Positions 17,436 through 25,327 of a DNA stretch of 64,000 nt are shown here, piece by piece (positions within the stretch are counted from its first letter, which is position 1; each line of letters opens with the position of its first letter). This DNA comes from Hyphomicrobiaceae bacterium (GTDB taxonomy: Bacteria; Pseudomonadota; Alphaproteobacteria; Rhizobiales; Hyphomicrobiaceae): the NCBI GenBank assembly GCA_021730785.1, contig JAKFWF010000014.1, positions 1 through 64,000 on the forward strand, written 5' to 3'. Under the pieces are notes generated by a model. That model did no database searches and was not told the origin of the DNA. It saw nothing but the letters and a program-made list of their open reading frames with translations. Both the position numbers and the translations under genes were made by a program.

Positions 17436-18755
17436 TTACCGGAACAGGGGATCGAGCTCCCGGTAGTCGGGCAGCTCAGCCGCCAGCAATGCGCCCGCGC
17501 GCAGCACCGCCCGGCTTGCCTGCGGGCGCGACAGTAGTTCTGTCCAGCTGCGGGCCGGCATGGCAATCAGGTCGGCAGGCGCGCCGATGCACAGTAGCCC
17601 ATTGTTCCGGCTTCCTAAAATGGCCGCGGGCGTGGCCGTTATGGCCCTTGGCCAGCGGTCGATCGGGTGATCCAGGTGGGCGATGCGTACCGCCGTGCGG
17701 AAAACTTCCAGGGCGTCGAGATCGCCGTAGGCATAGAATGGGTCGCGGGTGTTGTCGGAGGCGATGGCGACGGCAATGCCACGGGCCGCCAGCTCGTGCA
17801 GTAATGTCACACCGCGGCGGCGTGGCGTGCGGTCCCGCTGCCGGTCCTGCAGGTAGAGGTTGCACAGCGGCAGCGACACGACCGCAATTCTCGCCTCGGC
17901 CACGAGGTCCATGGTGGACATCGCGACGTCGTCCGGCTGGACCGACAGCGAGCAGCAATGGCCGACCAGAATGGGGCCTTCGAAGCGCAGGCGGAGCGCA
18001 GTCTCGGCGATGGTGCGCAGCGACGTGGCGCCGGGATCGAGGCTTTCGTCGACGTGGAAATCAAGCCCCCAGCCGCGCGTTGCGGCCAGCCGGAACAGCC
18101 GCTCCAGCGCTTCGCCGAGTTTCGGGTGCATATAGGTCACCGCGCCGAGCGTGCGGCCGTGAGCTGCGACGGCGGTCGTCACTTCGCCCATGTGCGCGTC
18201 ATCGAGGGCGAGGTCGATTGGAAACAGCGGCGACGCGTCGAGGTCGATGCGACCCCGCCAGCGGTCCTTCAACTCGGCATAAACCGGCCAGGTGATGCCG
18301 GTCTGGCTAAAACGACTGTCGAGGTGGGTGCGAATCGCGACCGTGCCGTGGGCGTGTGCGCAGCGCAGCGCGAAGTCCATGCGGGCGGCGACGTCCTGCG
18401 CCGACCAGTGTGCCGCTCGGTCGGCCATCACGGTCGCCAGCGCGCCCTGGAAGCTGCCGTCGGGATTGGGGCTGCGCGGCCAGATGTGGCCCTTGTCGAG
18501 GTGGGTGTGGCAATCGACGAAGCCTGGCCAAACCATGCCGCGGTCAAGGTCGAGCGAGGGCCCGGTGGCCGCCGTGGCGCCGGCCGGGCGAAGAGCTGTG
18601 ATGCGGCCATAGGCAATTTCGATGTCGGCCGTGGCCAGGCCTTCGCCGTCGGCATCGAGCGGCACGTCTTCGACCAGGCACACCGGCACCGTTGCGCCCA
18701 CCAGCGTGACGCCGCGCGGGTCGAGGTTTGCAAACTTTGCCCGCCAGTCCATCAT
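17436..18755 (-). CDS. Cytosine deaminase-like amidohydrolase
   Basis: A 439-residue metal-dependent deaminase of the CodA/AtzF-like amidohydrolase superfamily. Metal-binding and catalytic motifs are visible in order: CHTHLDKGHI (HxH), FHVDESLD (His and Glu), VGHCCSLS (His) and SDNTRDPFYAYGD (Asp). The CodA-type enzymes deaminate cytosine or related pyrimidines/triazines. It directly abuts the permease gene (its ATG starts one base after the permease TGA), so the two form one transcript. The substrate is probably an N-heterocycle imported by the adjacent ABC transporter; this is inference. Confidence 0.85.
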   Translation of the reverse strand: MMDWRAKFANLDPRGVTLVGATVPVCLVEDVPLDADGEGLATADIEIAYGRITALRPAGATAATGPSLDLDRGMVWPGFVDCHTHLDKGHIWPRSPNPDGSFQGALATVMADRAAHWSAQDVAARMDFALRCAHAHGTVAIRTHLDSRFSQTGITWPVYAELKDRWRGRIDLDASPLFPIDLALDDAHMGEVTTAVAAHGRTLGAVTYMHPKLGEALERLFRLAATRGWGLDFHVDESLDPGATSLRTIAETALRLRFEGPILVGHCCSLSVQPDDVAMSTMDLVAEARIAVVSLPLCNLYLQDRQRDRTPRRRGVTLLHELAARGIAVAIASDNTRDPFYAYGDLDALEVFRTAVRIAHLDHPIDRWPRAITATPAAILGSRNNGLLCIGAPADLIAMPARSWTELLSRPQASRAVLRAGALLAAELPDYRELDPLFR

Positions 18756-19616
18756 TCACCCCTCGCGTTTGATGGCGCTTTCGTGCCAGCGGTGCAGCAG
18801 GTGGTGCGAGATCCAGCTGGTGACGAGAAAGATCGCGATGCCAGTGCCTGAGATCAGGAACAGGGCCGCGAACATGCGCGCGATCTTGAGATTATAGCTG
18901 CTCTCGAGAATGCGGTAGGCGAGACCCGACGCGTTACCGCCGGTGCCGGCGACGAACTCCGCCACCACGGCGCCGATCAGTGCGAGGCCGCCTGAAATCT
19001 TCAGGCCGCCAAGGAAGTAGGGCAAAGCCGCCGGCAGTCGAAGATAGCTCAGGGTCTGCCAACGCGAGGCCCCGTAGAGGCGAAACAGATCGACGAGGTT
19101 GTGGTCGGCCGAGTTCAGTCCCAGAATCGTGTTCGACAGGATCGGGAAGAATGCGACGATCCACGCGCACACCAGTAGCGACAGATTGATATCGCCGACC
19201 CAGATGATGATCAGCGGTGCGATGGCGACGATCGGTGTCACCTGCAGCACCACGGCATAGGGAAACAGCGACATCTCCAGCCACTTCGACTGAGTGAACA
19301 GAATAGCGAGCCCGACGCCGATCACCACCGCTGCAATCAGTGCAGCCGCCGTAATCCGCAGCGTGATCCACAGCGATGCCGACAGTGTCCCCCAGTCGGC
19401 GATCAGCGTTTTGCCAACCAGTATCGGGCCCGGCAGGATGTAGTGCGGGATCTGGCGCACGCTGACCAAGACCTCCCAGCCGACCAGCGCCAGTAGGCCG
19501 ATCGTGATCGGCGCGATGATGCCCGGCCACGAACTGGCAGCGATGCCAAGGAAGCGGCGCTCTGCGATGAACATCGGCCGCGCCGCCGCATCGGTGCCGT
19601 CGGTGGTCATGGTCAT
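18756..19616 (-). CDS. NitT/TauT-type ABC transporter permease
   Basis: A 286-residue inner-membrane permease with about six helices. It has the binding-protein-dependent transport motif region DLFRLYGASRWQTLSYLRLPAALPYF (EAA-like loop) and the usual C-terminal IGAVVAEFVAGTGG. This group carries nitrate, sulfonates, or hydroxymethylpyrimidine and other heterocycles. Only one permease is seen; its likely ATPase and binding protein lie about 4-5 kb away on the other strand. A repeat element begins 13 bases upstream of its start codon. No clear Shine-Dalgarno is visible. Confidence 0.9.
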   Translation of the reverse strand: MTMTTDGTDAAARPMFIAERRFLGIAASSWPGIIAPITIGLLALVGWEVLVSVRQIPHYILPGPILVGKTLIADWGTLSASLWITLRITAAALIAAVVIGVGLAILFTQSKWLEMSLFPYAVVLQVTPIVAIAPLIIIWVGDINLSLLVCAWIVAFFPILSNTILGLNSADHNLVDLFRLYGASRWQTLSYLRLPAALPYFLGGLKISGGLALIGAVVAEFVAGTGGNASGLAYRILESSYNLKIARMFAALFLISGTGIAIFLVTSWISHHLLHRWHESAIKREG

Positions 19617-19629
19617 GTGGTCGCCGGTG

Positions 19630-19694
19630 CTCGCTGACGCGAAGGGAGCCGCAGCTCCCTACCCCGATCGAGGGGATACCCCTCGAACTCCCCC
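19630..19694 (-). repeat. Two-hairpin repeat, copy 1
   Basis: It contains stem 1, GGAGC/GCTCC with a four-base loop (19645-19658), and stem 2, CGAGGGG/CCCCTCG with a three-base loop (19669-19685), then an ACTCCCC box. It matches copy 2 at 21637-21701 at about 53 of 65 positions by hand alignment. It lies 13 bases 5' of the permease start codon on the minus strand. Confidence 0.75.
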
Positions 19695-19830
19695 ACTTAT
19701 AGCCGCAATTGTGGTGAGGCGAAACGGTGCGTGGTATGCTCGACCCGGCTTAGTCCTGACATTTTGGACCGGGCTGATGCCTGACAGGATTTTTTCCTTG
19801 TTCTCGCCGCTCGGCCCTCACCGCCATCTA

Positions 19831-19930
19831 GGCGCGCCAAGGATGAGTTACGCCGCGCCTGTGCCAACTGCTTGATTGGCGATGCGCGGCATAACTCGTG
19901 GCGCGCCGTCCTCCCGTCAAAGGGGGAGGC
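19831..19930. repeat. Long imperfect palindrome, MITE-like
   Basis: The arms are GGCGCGCCA...GAGTTA.GCCGCGC (19831-19858) and GCGCGGC.TAACTC..TGGCGCGCC (19884-19907), with an inner GCCAA/TTGGC pairing, so the 77 bases fold almost end to end. A second hairpin CTCCC/GGGAG follows (to about 19927). It has no coding capacity and looks like a dispersed palindromic element. Confidence 0.65.
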
Positions 19931-20377
19931 GAAGGCGGCGGCCCCTGAGCATGCACGCGTGCACCCAAGTGCAAGCTCGTCGGCTGGGACAGCGGTCAGG
20001 CGGGTGCTGACGTGAGGGGGCTCACTGTTGATTTGGTGCGCGCTGTGGTGAGTGGAATCAAAAAAGACGCATAAGGTCATCCTTGGCGCGGCCAGGTGGG
20101 GGTGGCCGGCTGTTCGCGCCACTCCTTGAACTAAAGCCCCCCACCTCACGCGGCAAATGCGATTTTGTGAATTACAAACACCGATGCCCACCTCGGGCAG
20201 GGAGGTGAAAATTCCATAATTTCAAGGCCTTGCTCCGCTGTAGTCGATGCGGCAGGTCGTTCGTGTGATCGCCGTAGTGGTGGAGCAGGCCACGAGGCGC
20301 GCTTCACACACGGTTGAATTGCATCGGTGCGTCCGCTCTGATCAAGCGACTTTGCCAATCAGAGGAAAGAACCCACC

Positions 20378-20926
20378 ATGCAGAACAAATTCGCCTTCGT
20401 GGCCGGTGACACCGGCTCCTGGCAGGTGCGCTCGATCGAGGCGGTGATCGGTGAAGCGCTGGGTCCAGCACGCGCGGTCGACGTGGTGGCGGCTGACGCC
20501 CAGCCGACTGTGTCGGGCCCTTCAGCCTGGGTTCTGCACGGCTTGATGAGCAACGTGCGCTATGCGACGCGGCCCGAAGTGACAGCCCTGCGCGCGGTCA
20601 GTGAACCGCTAGGGCGGCCACAGGCGCGCTCCGCCGCGCTGATCCCGATCCGCAAGAACGCTGCCTGGTGGGCGCTGGCCCAGGACGAGCGCCGGGCGAT
20701 CTTCGAGGAAACCTCACATCACACCGCGATCGGCCTCGAATATCTGCCAGCCGTCGCGCGCCAGCTGTTCCATTGCCGCGACATCGCCGAGCCGTTCGAT
20801 TTCCTCACCTGGTTTGAATATGCGCCCGAGGATGCGGCAGGCTTCGAAACACTGGTTGCACGCCTGCGCGCAACGAAAGAGTGGACCTACGTGGAGCGCG
20901 AAGTGGACATCCGGCTGGAACGGTGA
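20378..20926 (+). CDS. cld: Short (dimeric-type) chlorite dismutase
   Basis: A 182-residue heme protein of the chlorite dismutase family, which splits chlorite into chloride and O2. It has the compact size of the dimeric lineage-2 enzymes (the Nitrobacter winogradskyi type, about 183 residues) and closely follows that sequence as I remember it: RSAALIPIRKNAAWWAL, QDERRAIFEETSHH, YLPAVARQLFHCRDI, EPFDFLTWFEYAPED and EWTYVEREVDIRL. By that alignment the proximal heme ligand is His115 and the distal catalytic Arg is Arg128, both present. No signal peptide, so it is probably cytoplasmic. AGAGGAAAG precedes ATG. No (per)chlorate reductase gene is in the window, so the role may be chlorite detoxification. 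Confidence 0.9.
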   Translation: MQNKFAFVAGDTGSWQVRSIEAVIGEALGPARAVDVVAADAQPTVSGPSAWVLHGLMSNVRYATRPEVTALRAVSEPLGRPQARSAALIPIRKNAAWWALAQDERRAIFEETSHHTAIGLEYLPAVARQLFHCRDIAEPFDFLTWFEYAPEDAAGFETLVARLRATKEWTYVEREVDIRLER

Positions 20927-21034
20927 GGAATTCGGGGTGCAAGTGCGGCGTGGCGGAGACGGCTACCGTTTGGCGAAATCGTCGATGATTAGTGAATCAA
21001 ATCCCAAATCGGTAACGCTCCCCGCACCCCCTTC
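20927..21034. other. Convergent intergenic spacer
   Basis: It contains GGGGTGC (20935-20941 region) pairing with GCACCCC (21021-21027 region), and an inverted repeat TGATT-AGTG-AATCA (20986-20999). No T tract is obvious. It may end both convergent transcripts. Confidence 0.3.
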
Positions 21035-21619
21035 TCAAAACCGAACCATCGCCTCGCCCACGCGAGAGATGAATGCGCGGCGCTGCGCGTTGGTTGCGAC
21101 GTTCATGTGATAGAGCGCGTGGTACTGCGTGCGCGCCGTGCCGCCGGTCAGCCGCTTCATGTAGCGCGTCACCATGATGCGCGAGGGATCGCCCATGTAG
21201 AGCGCCATCCAGCGCGGGCGGCCATAGGTCGAGATGCCGGCGATCTTTTTGATGTTGCCGAGTAGGGTCTTGACGCTGCCCGGCTCCGACAGGTCAATCG
21301 AGACGCCGGGCATCAGGACGCGATCGAACCAGCCCTTCAGCATCGCCGGCAGGCCGAAGCACCAGGTCGGAAACTGGAAGATTATGGCCTCGCTGGCCTG
21401 CAGGCGTGCGACATGGGCCTCGAGGCCGGCGCGGTTGCGCTTCGTATCGTGGTAGTGGCGGCGGCCGTCGGCGCTGAGCACTGGATCGAAGTTCTCGGCA
21501 TAGAGATCGAGCAGGTCAACCTCGTGGCCGGCACGCTTGAGGGCGGCCAGCGCCTCGACCCGGATTGCCGCATGGAAACTGTCGGCCAGCGGGTGGCAGT
21601 AGATGTAGAGGATGCGCAT
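21035..21619 (-). CDS. Flavodoxin-fold NAD(P)H dehydrogenase (quinone)
   Basis: A 194-residue FMN/FAD flavoprotein of the NQO/MdaB/KefF family (Flavodoxin_2). Visible features are MRILYIYCHPLADSFHAA at the N-terminus (the phosphate-binding HPxxxSF motif), LYAENFDPVLS, the IFQFPTWCFGLPAMLKGWFDRVL segment characteristic of the family, and GGTART. It probably carries out two-electron quinone or nitro reduction. A two-hairpin repeat begins 17 bases upstream of the start codon. It sits between cld and the FAD oxidase gene. Confidence 0.87.
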   Translation of the reverse strand: MRILYIYCHPLADSFHAAIRVEALAALKRAGHEVDLLDLYAENFDPVLSADGRRHYHDTKRNRAGLEAHVARLQASEAIIFQFPTWCFGLPAMLKGWFDRVLMPGVSIDLSEPGSVKTLLGNIKKIAGISTYGRPRWMALYMGDPSRIMVTRYMKRLTGGTARTQYHALYHMNVATNAQRRAFISRVGEAMVRF

Positions 21620-21636
21620 GAGGGGCTTTCAACAAT

Positions 21637-21780
21637 CTCGCTCACGCGAATGGGGCTGCCGCCCCATACCCCGCTCGAGGGGGCGCCCCTCGAACTCCCC
21701 GCCTTTTGTGACCAAAGGTGGGATGGTTTGGAAGGGTATCCTTTCCAGCGGGGCGCGGGGCTGAACCCGTTCGCGCAGCG
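21637..21780 (-). repeat. Two-hairpin repeat, copy 2, with extra hairpins
   Basis: The core at 21637-21701 matches copy 1 (19630-19694). Stem 1 here is GGGGC/GCCCC, so one base pair has changed A-T to G-C on both sides. Stem 2, CGAGGGG/CCCCTCG (21676-21692), is unchanged. After the core come CCTTT...AAAGG (about 21702-21717) and GGAAGGG/CCTTTCC (about 21730-21746) hairpins. The whole element fills the gap between the FAD oxidase stop and the quinone reductase start. Confidence 0.75.
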
Positions 21781-21792
21781 AATGCTTTGCGC

Positions 21793-23175
21793 TCATGCCC
21801 GCACCGGCACATACGTGCGCATCTTGCCGGGATTGAGCAGGCCGTGCGGATCAACTTCGCGCTTGAAGCCCGCCTGATCAGCATCGGCGCGCTTGTGACG
21901 GCTGCCATCCTCGAGCGTGTAGACGTGCGGGTTGGCGATGAACACCCCATTGGCCTCGTGCAGGCGGATGATCTCGTTCAGCCGGTCGGCGGTCGTGAAG
22001 CGCACCACGGGCAAGGCGCTTGCCGTCACGCGGCCGGCGAAGCGGATGAACTCCAGGTGCGGGATCACCTCGTCGGGGAACATCTCGGTCATCTGCTTCA
22101 CGCACTCCATCAGCCGGTCGTGCGGATAGAGACATTGCAGGTAGGTCACCGTGCGGTCGGATTTGAGCACCTGCAGCGTGGTGTGGTTCCAGGTGTATTC
22201 GTAGAGCGGCGTGTTGGCAGCCCCATCGTCGCTCGGCGTTTCGATGCCGATCCGCCCGCGGCCTGCAAGCAGTGCCTTGAAGCTCTCGAGCGAACTCTCG
22301 GCGATCATGCAGACGAGAACGTGGCGGCCGTCCGGGCACTGCGCCTTGATGCCGGTAAAGTAACCGGGCAGTGGCCACATCATGGGTGTGATCAACTTCT
22401 TGATGATGCCGTCGGCCAGCGCCAGTTCGTGCCCGACCTGCACTGCCTCGTAGAAATCCTCGAACGTGATCAGGACGTCGATCCAGGGCCAGGCCGGGGC
22501 GAGCGGCATTTCAAGCTCGGTGATGATGCCGGTGGTGCCGTAGGCGCGGTTGACCTTCTGTGCCGCATCGCCGCGCAGTTCGATCACGCGCGGCGTCTCC
22601 TCGCAGGTGATGACGCGTGCGGCGATGATGTTGCCAGGTTCGCGCAGGCCGCCATAGGTGATCGAGCCGATGCCGCCCGAACCGCCGGCGACAAAGCCGC
22701 CTATGGTTGCCATCCGCTTGGTCGAGGGGTGCATGCGGAGTTCAAAGCCAGCCGGCCGCAGTGCGGCGTCCATGTCGACCATCTTTGCGCCGACCTCGAC
22801 CCTGACGACGCCCGGCTTGTGCCACAGGATGCGCGTCATGTTCGACAAATCGAGCAGCAGGCCGCCGGCGAGCGGAACGGCCTGTCCGTAGTTGCCGGTT
22901 GCAGCCCCCCGCGGTGTGATCGGAATGCGGCGGCGGACGCAGGCGGCAACAATTCTGATCACATCGGCTTCGTTGCGGGGCACCGCCACGATGTCGGCCG
23001 ACAGTCCGTGCAGCTCAGCGTTCAGGATCGGGCTGTACCAGAAGTAGTCGCGACTGCGGCGCCTGACCGACGTTGTGTCGGTGACCAAGGGGATGTCGCC
23101 GAGGTCGGTCTGCAGGTTCGCGATGTCGTAACGCGGCGCTGCAGGCGCTGTGCGAACGGGCTCGGCAGGGCTCAT
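21793..23175 (-). CDS. FAD-binding (GlcD-like) oxidoreductase
   Basis: A 460-residue enzyme of the FAD/FMN-binding PCMH/GlcD oxidase group. The FAD-binding domain (about 55-230) includes RNEADVIRIVAACVRRRIPITPRGAATGNYGQAVPLAGG and the GGFVAGGSGGIGSITYGGLREPGN motif. The C-terminal part ends HLEFIRFAGR..., HEANGVFIANPHVYTLEDGSR, LLNPGKMRTY, typical of (S)-2-hydroxy-acid dehydrogenase/D-lactate dehydrogenase-like proteins. The substrate is probably a hydroxy acid or alcohol. A GGAG motif 8 bases before ATG 23175 decides the start over an ATG further upstream. It is divergent from the ABC binding-protein gene. Confidence 0.88.
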   Translation of the reverse strand: MSPAEPVRTAPAAPRYDIANLQTDLGDIPLVTDTTSVRRRSRDYFWYSPILNAELHGLSADIVAVPRNEADVIRIVAACVRRRIPITPRGAATGNYGQAVPLAGGLLLDLSNMTRILWHKPGVVRVEVGAKMVDMDAALRPAGFELRMHPSTKRMATIGGFVAGGSGGIGSITYGGLREPGNIIAARVITCEETPRVIELRGDAAQKVNRAYGTTGIITELEMPLAPAWPWIDVLITFEDFYEAVQVGHELALADGIIKKLITPMMWPLPGYFTGIKAQCPDGRHVLVCMIAESSLESFKALLAGRGRIGIETPSDDGAANTPLYEYTWNHTTLQVLKSDRTVTYLQCLYPHDRLMECVKQMTEMFPDEVIPHLEFIRFAGRVTASALPVVRFTTADRLNEIIRLHEANGVFIANPHVYTLEDGSRHKRADADQAGFKREVDPHGLLNPGKMRTYVPVRA

Positions 23176-23455
23176 GGCTGCTCTCCGCTGGAGTGATTGC
23201 ATGCCACCCTATCGGCGCGCGCCACGCGAGACCAGAGACCTGCAGCGGCGGCACTTGCCCAATTTTGCTGCACCGGGTGCGTGAACATGAGCCACGCCAA
23301 ACATGTCGAAGCGGCCTAGAATTACCGCCTGCAGGGTACGATTGCCAACGTCCCGCTTTGACGACACCACTTGAACGTCTACAGTTGCAACACTCGCTAC
23401 AGCCGCGATCCGCTCGATGGGCAACCGGCTCGACCATGATCCAGGAGCCTCAGCC

Positions 23456-24493
23456 ATGAGCGTGCAGACCAATCGCCTGTCCCGCCGCACAGCGCTCAGA
23501 ATCGCCGGCGGCGGCGTGGCAGCCCTTGGCCTGCCCGGCATCCGCACCCAACTCAACGCCCAGGGCCTCGACAAGGTCTCGTTCCACACCAACTGGCGCG
23601 CCCAGGCCGAACATGGCGGCTTCTACCAGGCGCTCGCCAAGGGCATCTACAAGAAGCACGGGCTTGACACGGAAATCCGCATGGGCGGTCCGCAGCAGAA
23701 CGTCAGCCAGCTGCTGCTCGCCGGCCGCGTCGACATGATCATGTCGGGCTCCATCGAGGCCCTCACCTACGTGAAGGAGGATCTGCCCTTCATGTGCGTT
23801 GGCGCGATCTTCCAGAAAGACCCGCAGGTGCTGATCTCCCATCCCGGCGTCGGCAACGACACGCTCGAGTCGCTGAAGGGAAAGCCGGTGCTGATCAGCA
23901 GCGGCGCGCGGCTCAGCTACTGGCCGTTCCTGCGTGCCAAGTACGGCTTCACCGACGAGCAGGCGCGCCCCTACACCTTCAATATGGCCCCCTTCCTCGC
24001 CGACAAGACGCTGACCCAGCAGGGCTATGTCACGTCTGAGCCCTATGCCATCGAGAAGGAGGGCGGCGTGAAGCCCGTCGTACATCTGCTCGCCGATGCG
24101 GGGTTCGAGAACTACAGCGAGGCGATCAACATCTCGCGTAAGATGGTCGAGGAGAAGAAGGATGTGGTGCAGCGCTTCGTCACGGCCACGCTCGAGGGCT
24201 GGGACGACTACCTGAAGGGAGGCGAAGCAAGCGCGCCGGGCAACGCGCTGATCCAGAAGGATAACCCCGACATGGGCGACGACAAGATCGCCTATGCCAT
24301 CAAGGCCATGAACGAGCGCGGCATCGTGCGATCGGGCGACGCGCTGAAGCTCGGCATCGGCGCCATGACGGATGCGCGCTGGCAGCGCTTCTATGAGAGC
24401 CTGGTCGCGGTGAAGCTGCTGCCGCCGGCGCTCGATTTCAAGAAGGCCTACACCCTCGCGTTCGTGAACCAGGGCATCGGCGCCGCGAAGTAA
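23456..24493 (+). CDS. ABC transporter substrate-binding protein (NMT1/THI5-like)
   Basis: A 345-residue periplasmic binding protein. The N-terminus has a Tat signal (SRRTALRIAGGGVAALGLPG). The mature part follows the NMT1/SsuA-like family: VSFHTNWRAQAEHGGFYQALAKGIYKKHGLDTEIRMGG-type opening, LLLAGRVDMIMSGS, LKGKPVLISSGA. This family takes pyrimidine precursors, riboflavin, sulfonates or similar. AGGAG precedes ATG 23456. The ATPase gene follows almost directly; the matching permease is 3.8 kb away on the minus strand next to the deaminase gene. Confidence 0.88.
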   Translation: MSVQTNRLSRRTALRIAGGGVAALGLPGIRTQLNAQGLDKVSFHTNWRAQAEHGGFYQALAKGIYKKHGLDTEIRMGGPQQNVSQLLLAGRVDMIMSGSIEALTYVKEDLPFMCVGAIFQKDPQVLISHPGVGNDTLESLKGKPVLISSGARLSYWPFLRAKYGFTDEQARPYTFNMAPFLADKTLTQQGYVTSEPYAIEKEGGVKPVVHLLADAGFENYSEAINISRKMVEEKKDVVQRFVTATLEGWDDYLKGGEASAPGNALIQKDNPDMGDDKIAYAIKAMNERGIVRSGDALKLGIGAMTDARWQRFYESLVAVKLLPPALDFKKAYTLAFVNQGIGAAK

Positions 24494-24514
24494 GCCTTGG
24501 ACAGTTCCCGGACG

Positions 24515-25327
24515 ATGGACGCAACCGCCCGAGTACCGTCAGCCGAGCCCCGCGCTGCCAGCGATGATATGCCGAGGCGGCGCACGCTGGTGACGGTCGC
24601 CAACGTCTCGAAGCAGTTCGGCAACGGCACGCTCGCCGTGCGCGATGTGAACATCGCCATCCGCGAGGGCGAGTTCATCAGCCTGCTCGGGCCATCCGGC
24701 TGCGGCAAATCCACGCTGTTGCGCATGATCGCCGGCCTCGCGAGCCCAAGCGCCGGCGACATCGTGTGGGGCCGCGGCGAAGGCAAGCCCGACCTCGGTT
24801 TCGTGTTCCAGGAGCCGACCTTGATGCCGTGGGCGACCGCGCTCGGCAATGTCGTGATGCCACTGAAGCTGAAGGGCATCGCCCGCCCGGCGGCGGAAGC
24901 TGCCGCGCTTGAAACGCTCAAGCTGGTCGGGCTCACGGGCTTCGAAACCGCCTATCCGCGCGAGCTGTCGGGTGGCATGCGCATGCGCGTGTCGATCGCC
25001 CGTGCGCTCGTCACTGAACCGCGCATCCTGCTGATGGATGAGCCGTTCGCCGCCCTCGACGAGATCACGCGGCACAAGCTCAACGACGACCTGCTGGCCC
25101 TGTGGTGGCGCAAGCGCTTCACAGCCGTGTTCGTGACCCACTCGGTGTTTGAAAGCGTGTACCTGTCGCAGCGCATCGCGGTGATGGCGGCGCGCCCGGG
25201 GCGCATCATGGCCGATCTGGCAGTCGCCTCGCCCTACCCCCGCGATGAGTTGTTTCGCACCTCGGCCGAATACGCCCAGCTGTGCCGGGTGGCGTCTGAA
25301 ACCTTGAAGAAGGCAATCACTGCGTGA
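24515..25327 (+). CDS. ABC transporter ATP-binding protein (NitT/TauT type)
   Basis: A 270-residue ATPase. Walker A GPSGCGKS is at 59-66, the Q-loop in VFQEPTLMPW, the signature LSGGMRMR begins at 151, Walker B ILLMDEP has Asp175-Glu176, and the switch His lies in VFVTHSVFESVYLS. It resembles SsuB/TauB/ThiZ ATPases. A TTG at 24497, four bases after the binding-protein stop, would add six residues and is a possible start; ATG 24515 is taken here. It forms one operon with the binding-protein gene. Confidence 0.92.
   Translation: MDATARVPSAEPRAASDDMPRRRTLVTVANVSKQFGNGTLAVRDVNIAIREGEFISLLGPSGCGKSTLLRMIAGLASPSAGDIVWGRGEGKPDLGFVFQEPTLMPWATALGNVVMPLKLKGIARPAAEAAALETLKLVGLTGFETAYPRELSGGMRMRVSIARALVTEPRILLMDEPFAALDEITRHKLNDDLLALWWRKRFTAVFVTHSVFESVYLSQRIAVMAARPGRIMADLAVASPYPRDELFRTSAEYAQLCRVASETLKKAITA

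Larger units (their letters stand above)
19617..20377. other. 761-base non-coding region rich in palindromes
   Basis: I see no protein gene here; frames on both strands read as low-complexity shadow. It holds a two-hairpin repeat (19630-19694) and a long imperfect hairpin (19831-19907). It also holds an AGGTGGGGG/CCCCCACCT inverted repeat (20095-20103 with 20139-20147) and a CACCTC/GAGGTG hairpin (20189-20207). The last 17 bases hold the Shine-Dalgarno (AGAGGAAAG) of the chlorite dismutase gene. Confidence 0.6.

Noticed and set aside
19697-20191. 164-codon minus-strand frame between the permease and cld genes
   Set aside because: It runs straight through the long palindrome and has no domain or ribosome-binding site; it is repeat DNA being read as protein.
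21718-23196. 492-codon plus-strand frame opposite the FAD oxidase gene
   Set aside because: Antisense to a gene with clear FAD-binding motifs; composition is typical of a mirror frame.
17436-25327. Whole region considered as an integrative element
   Set aside because: No integrase, tRNA attachment site or flanking direct repeats were seen; the genes are metabolic, and repeats alone do not prove a mobile island.
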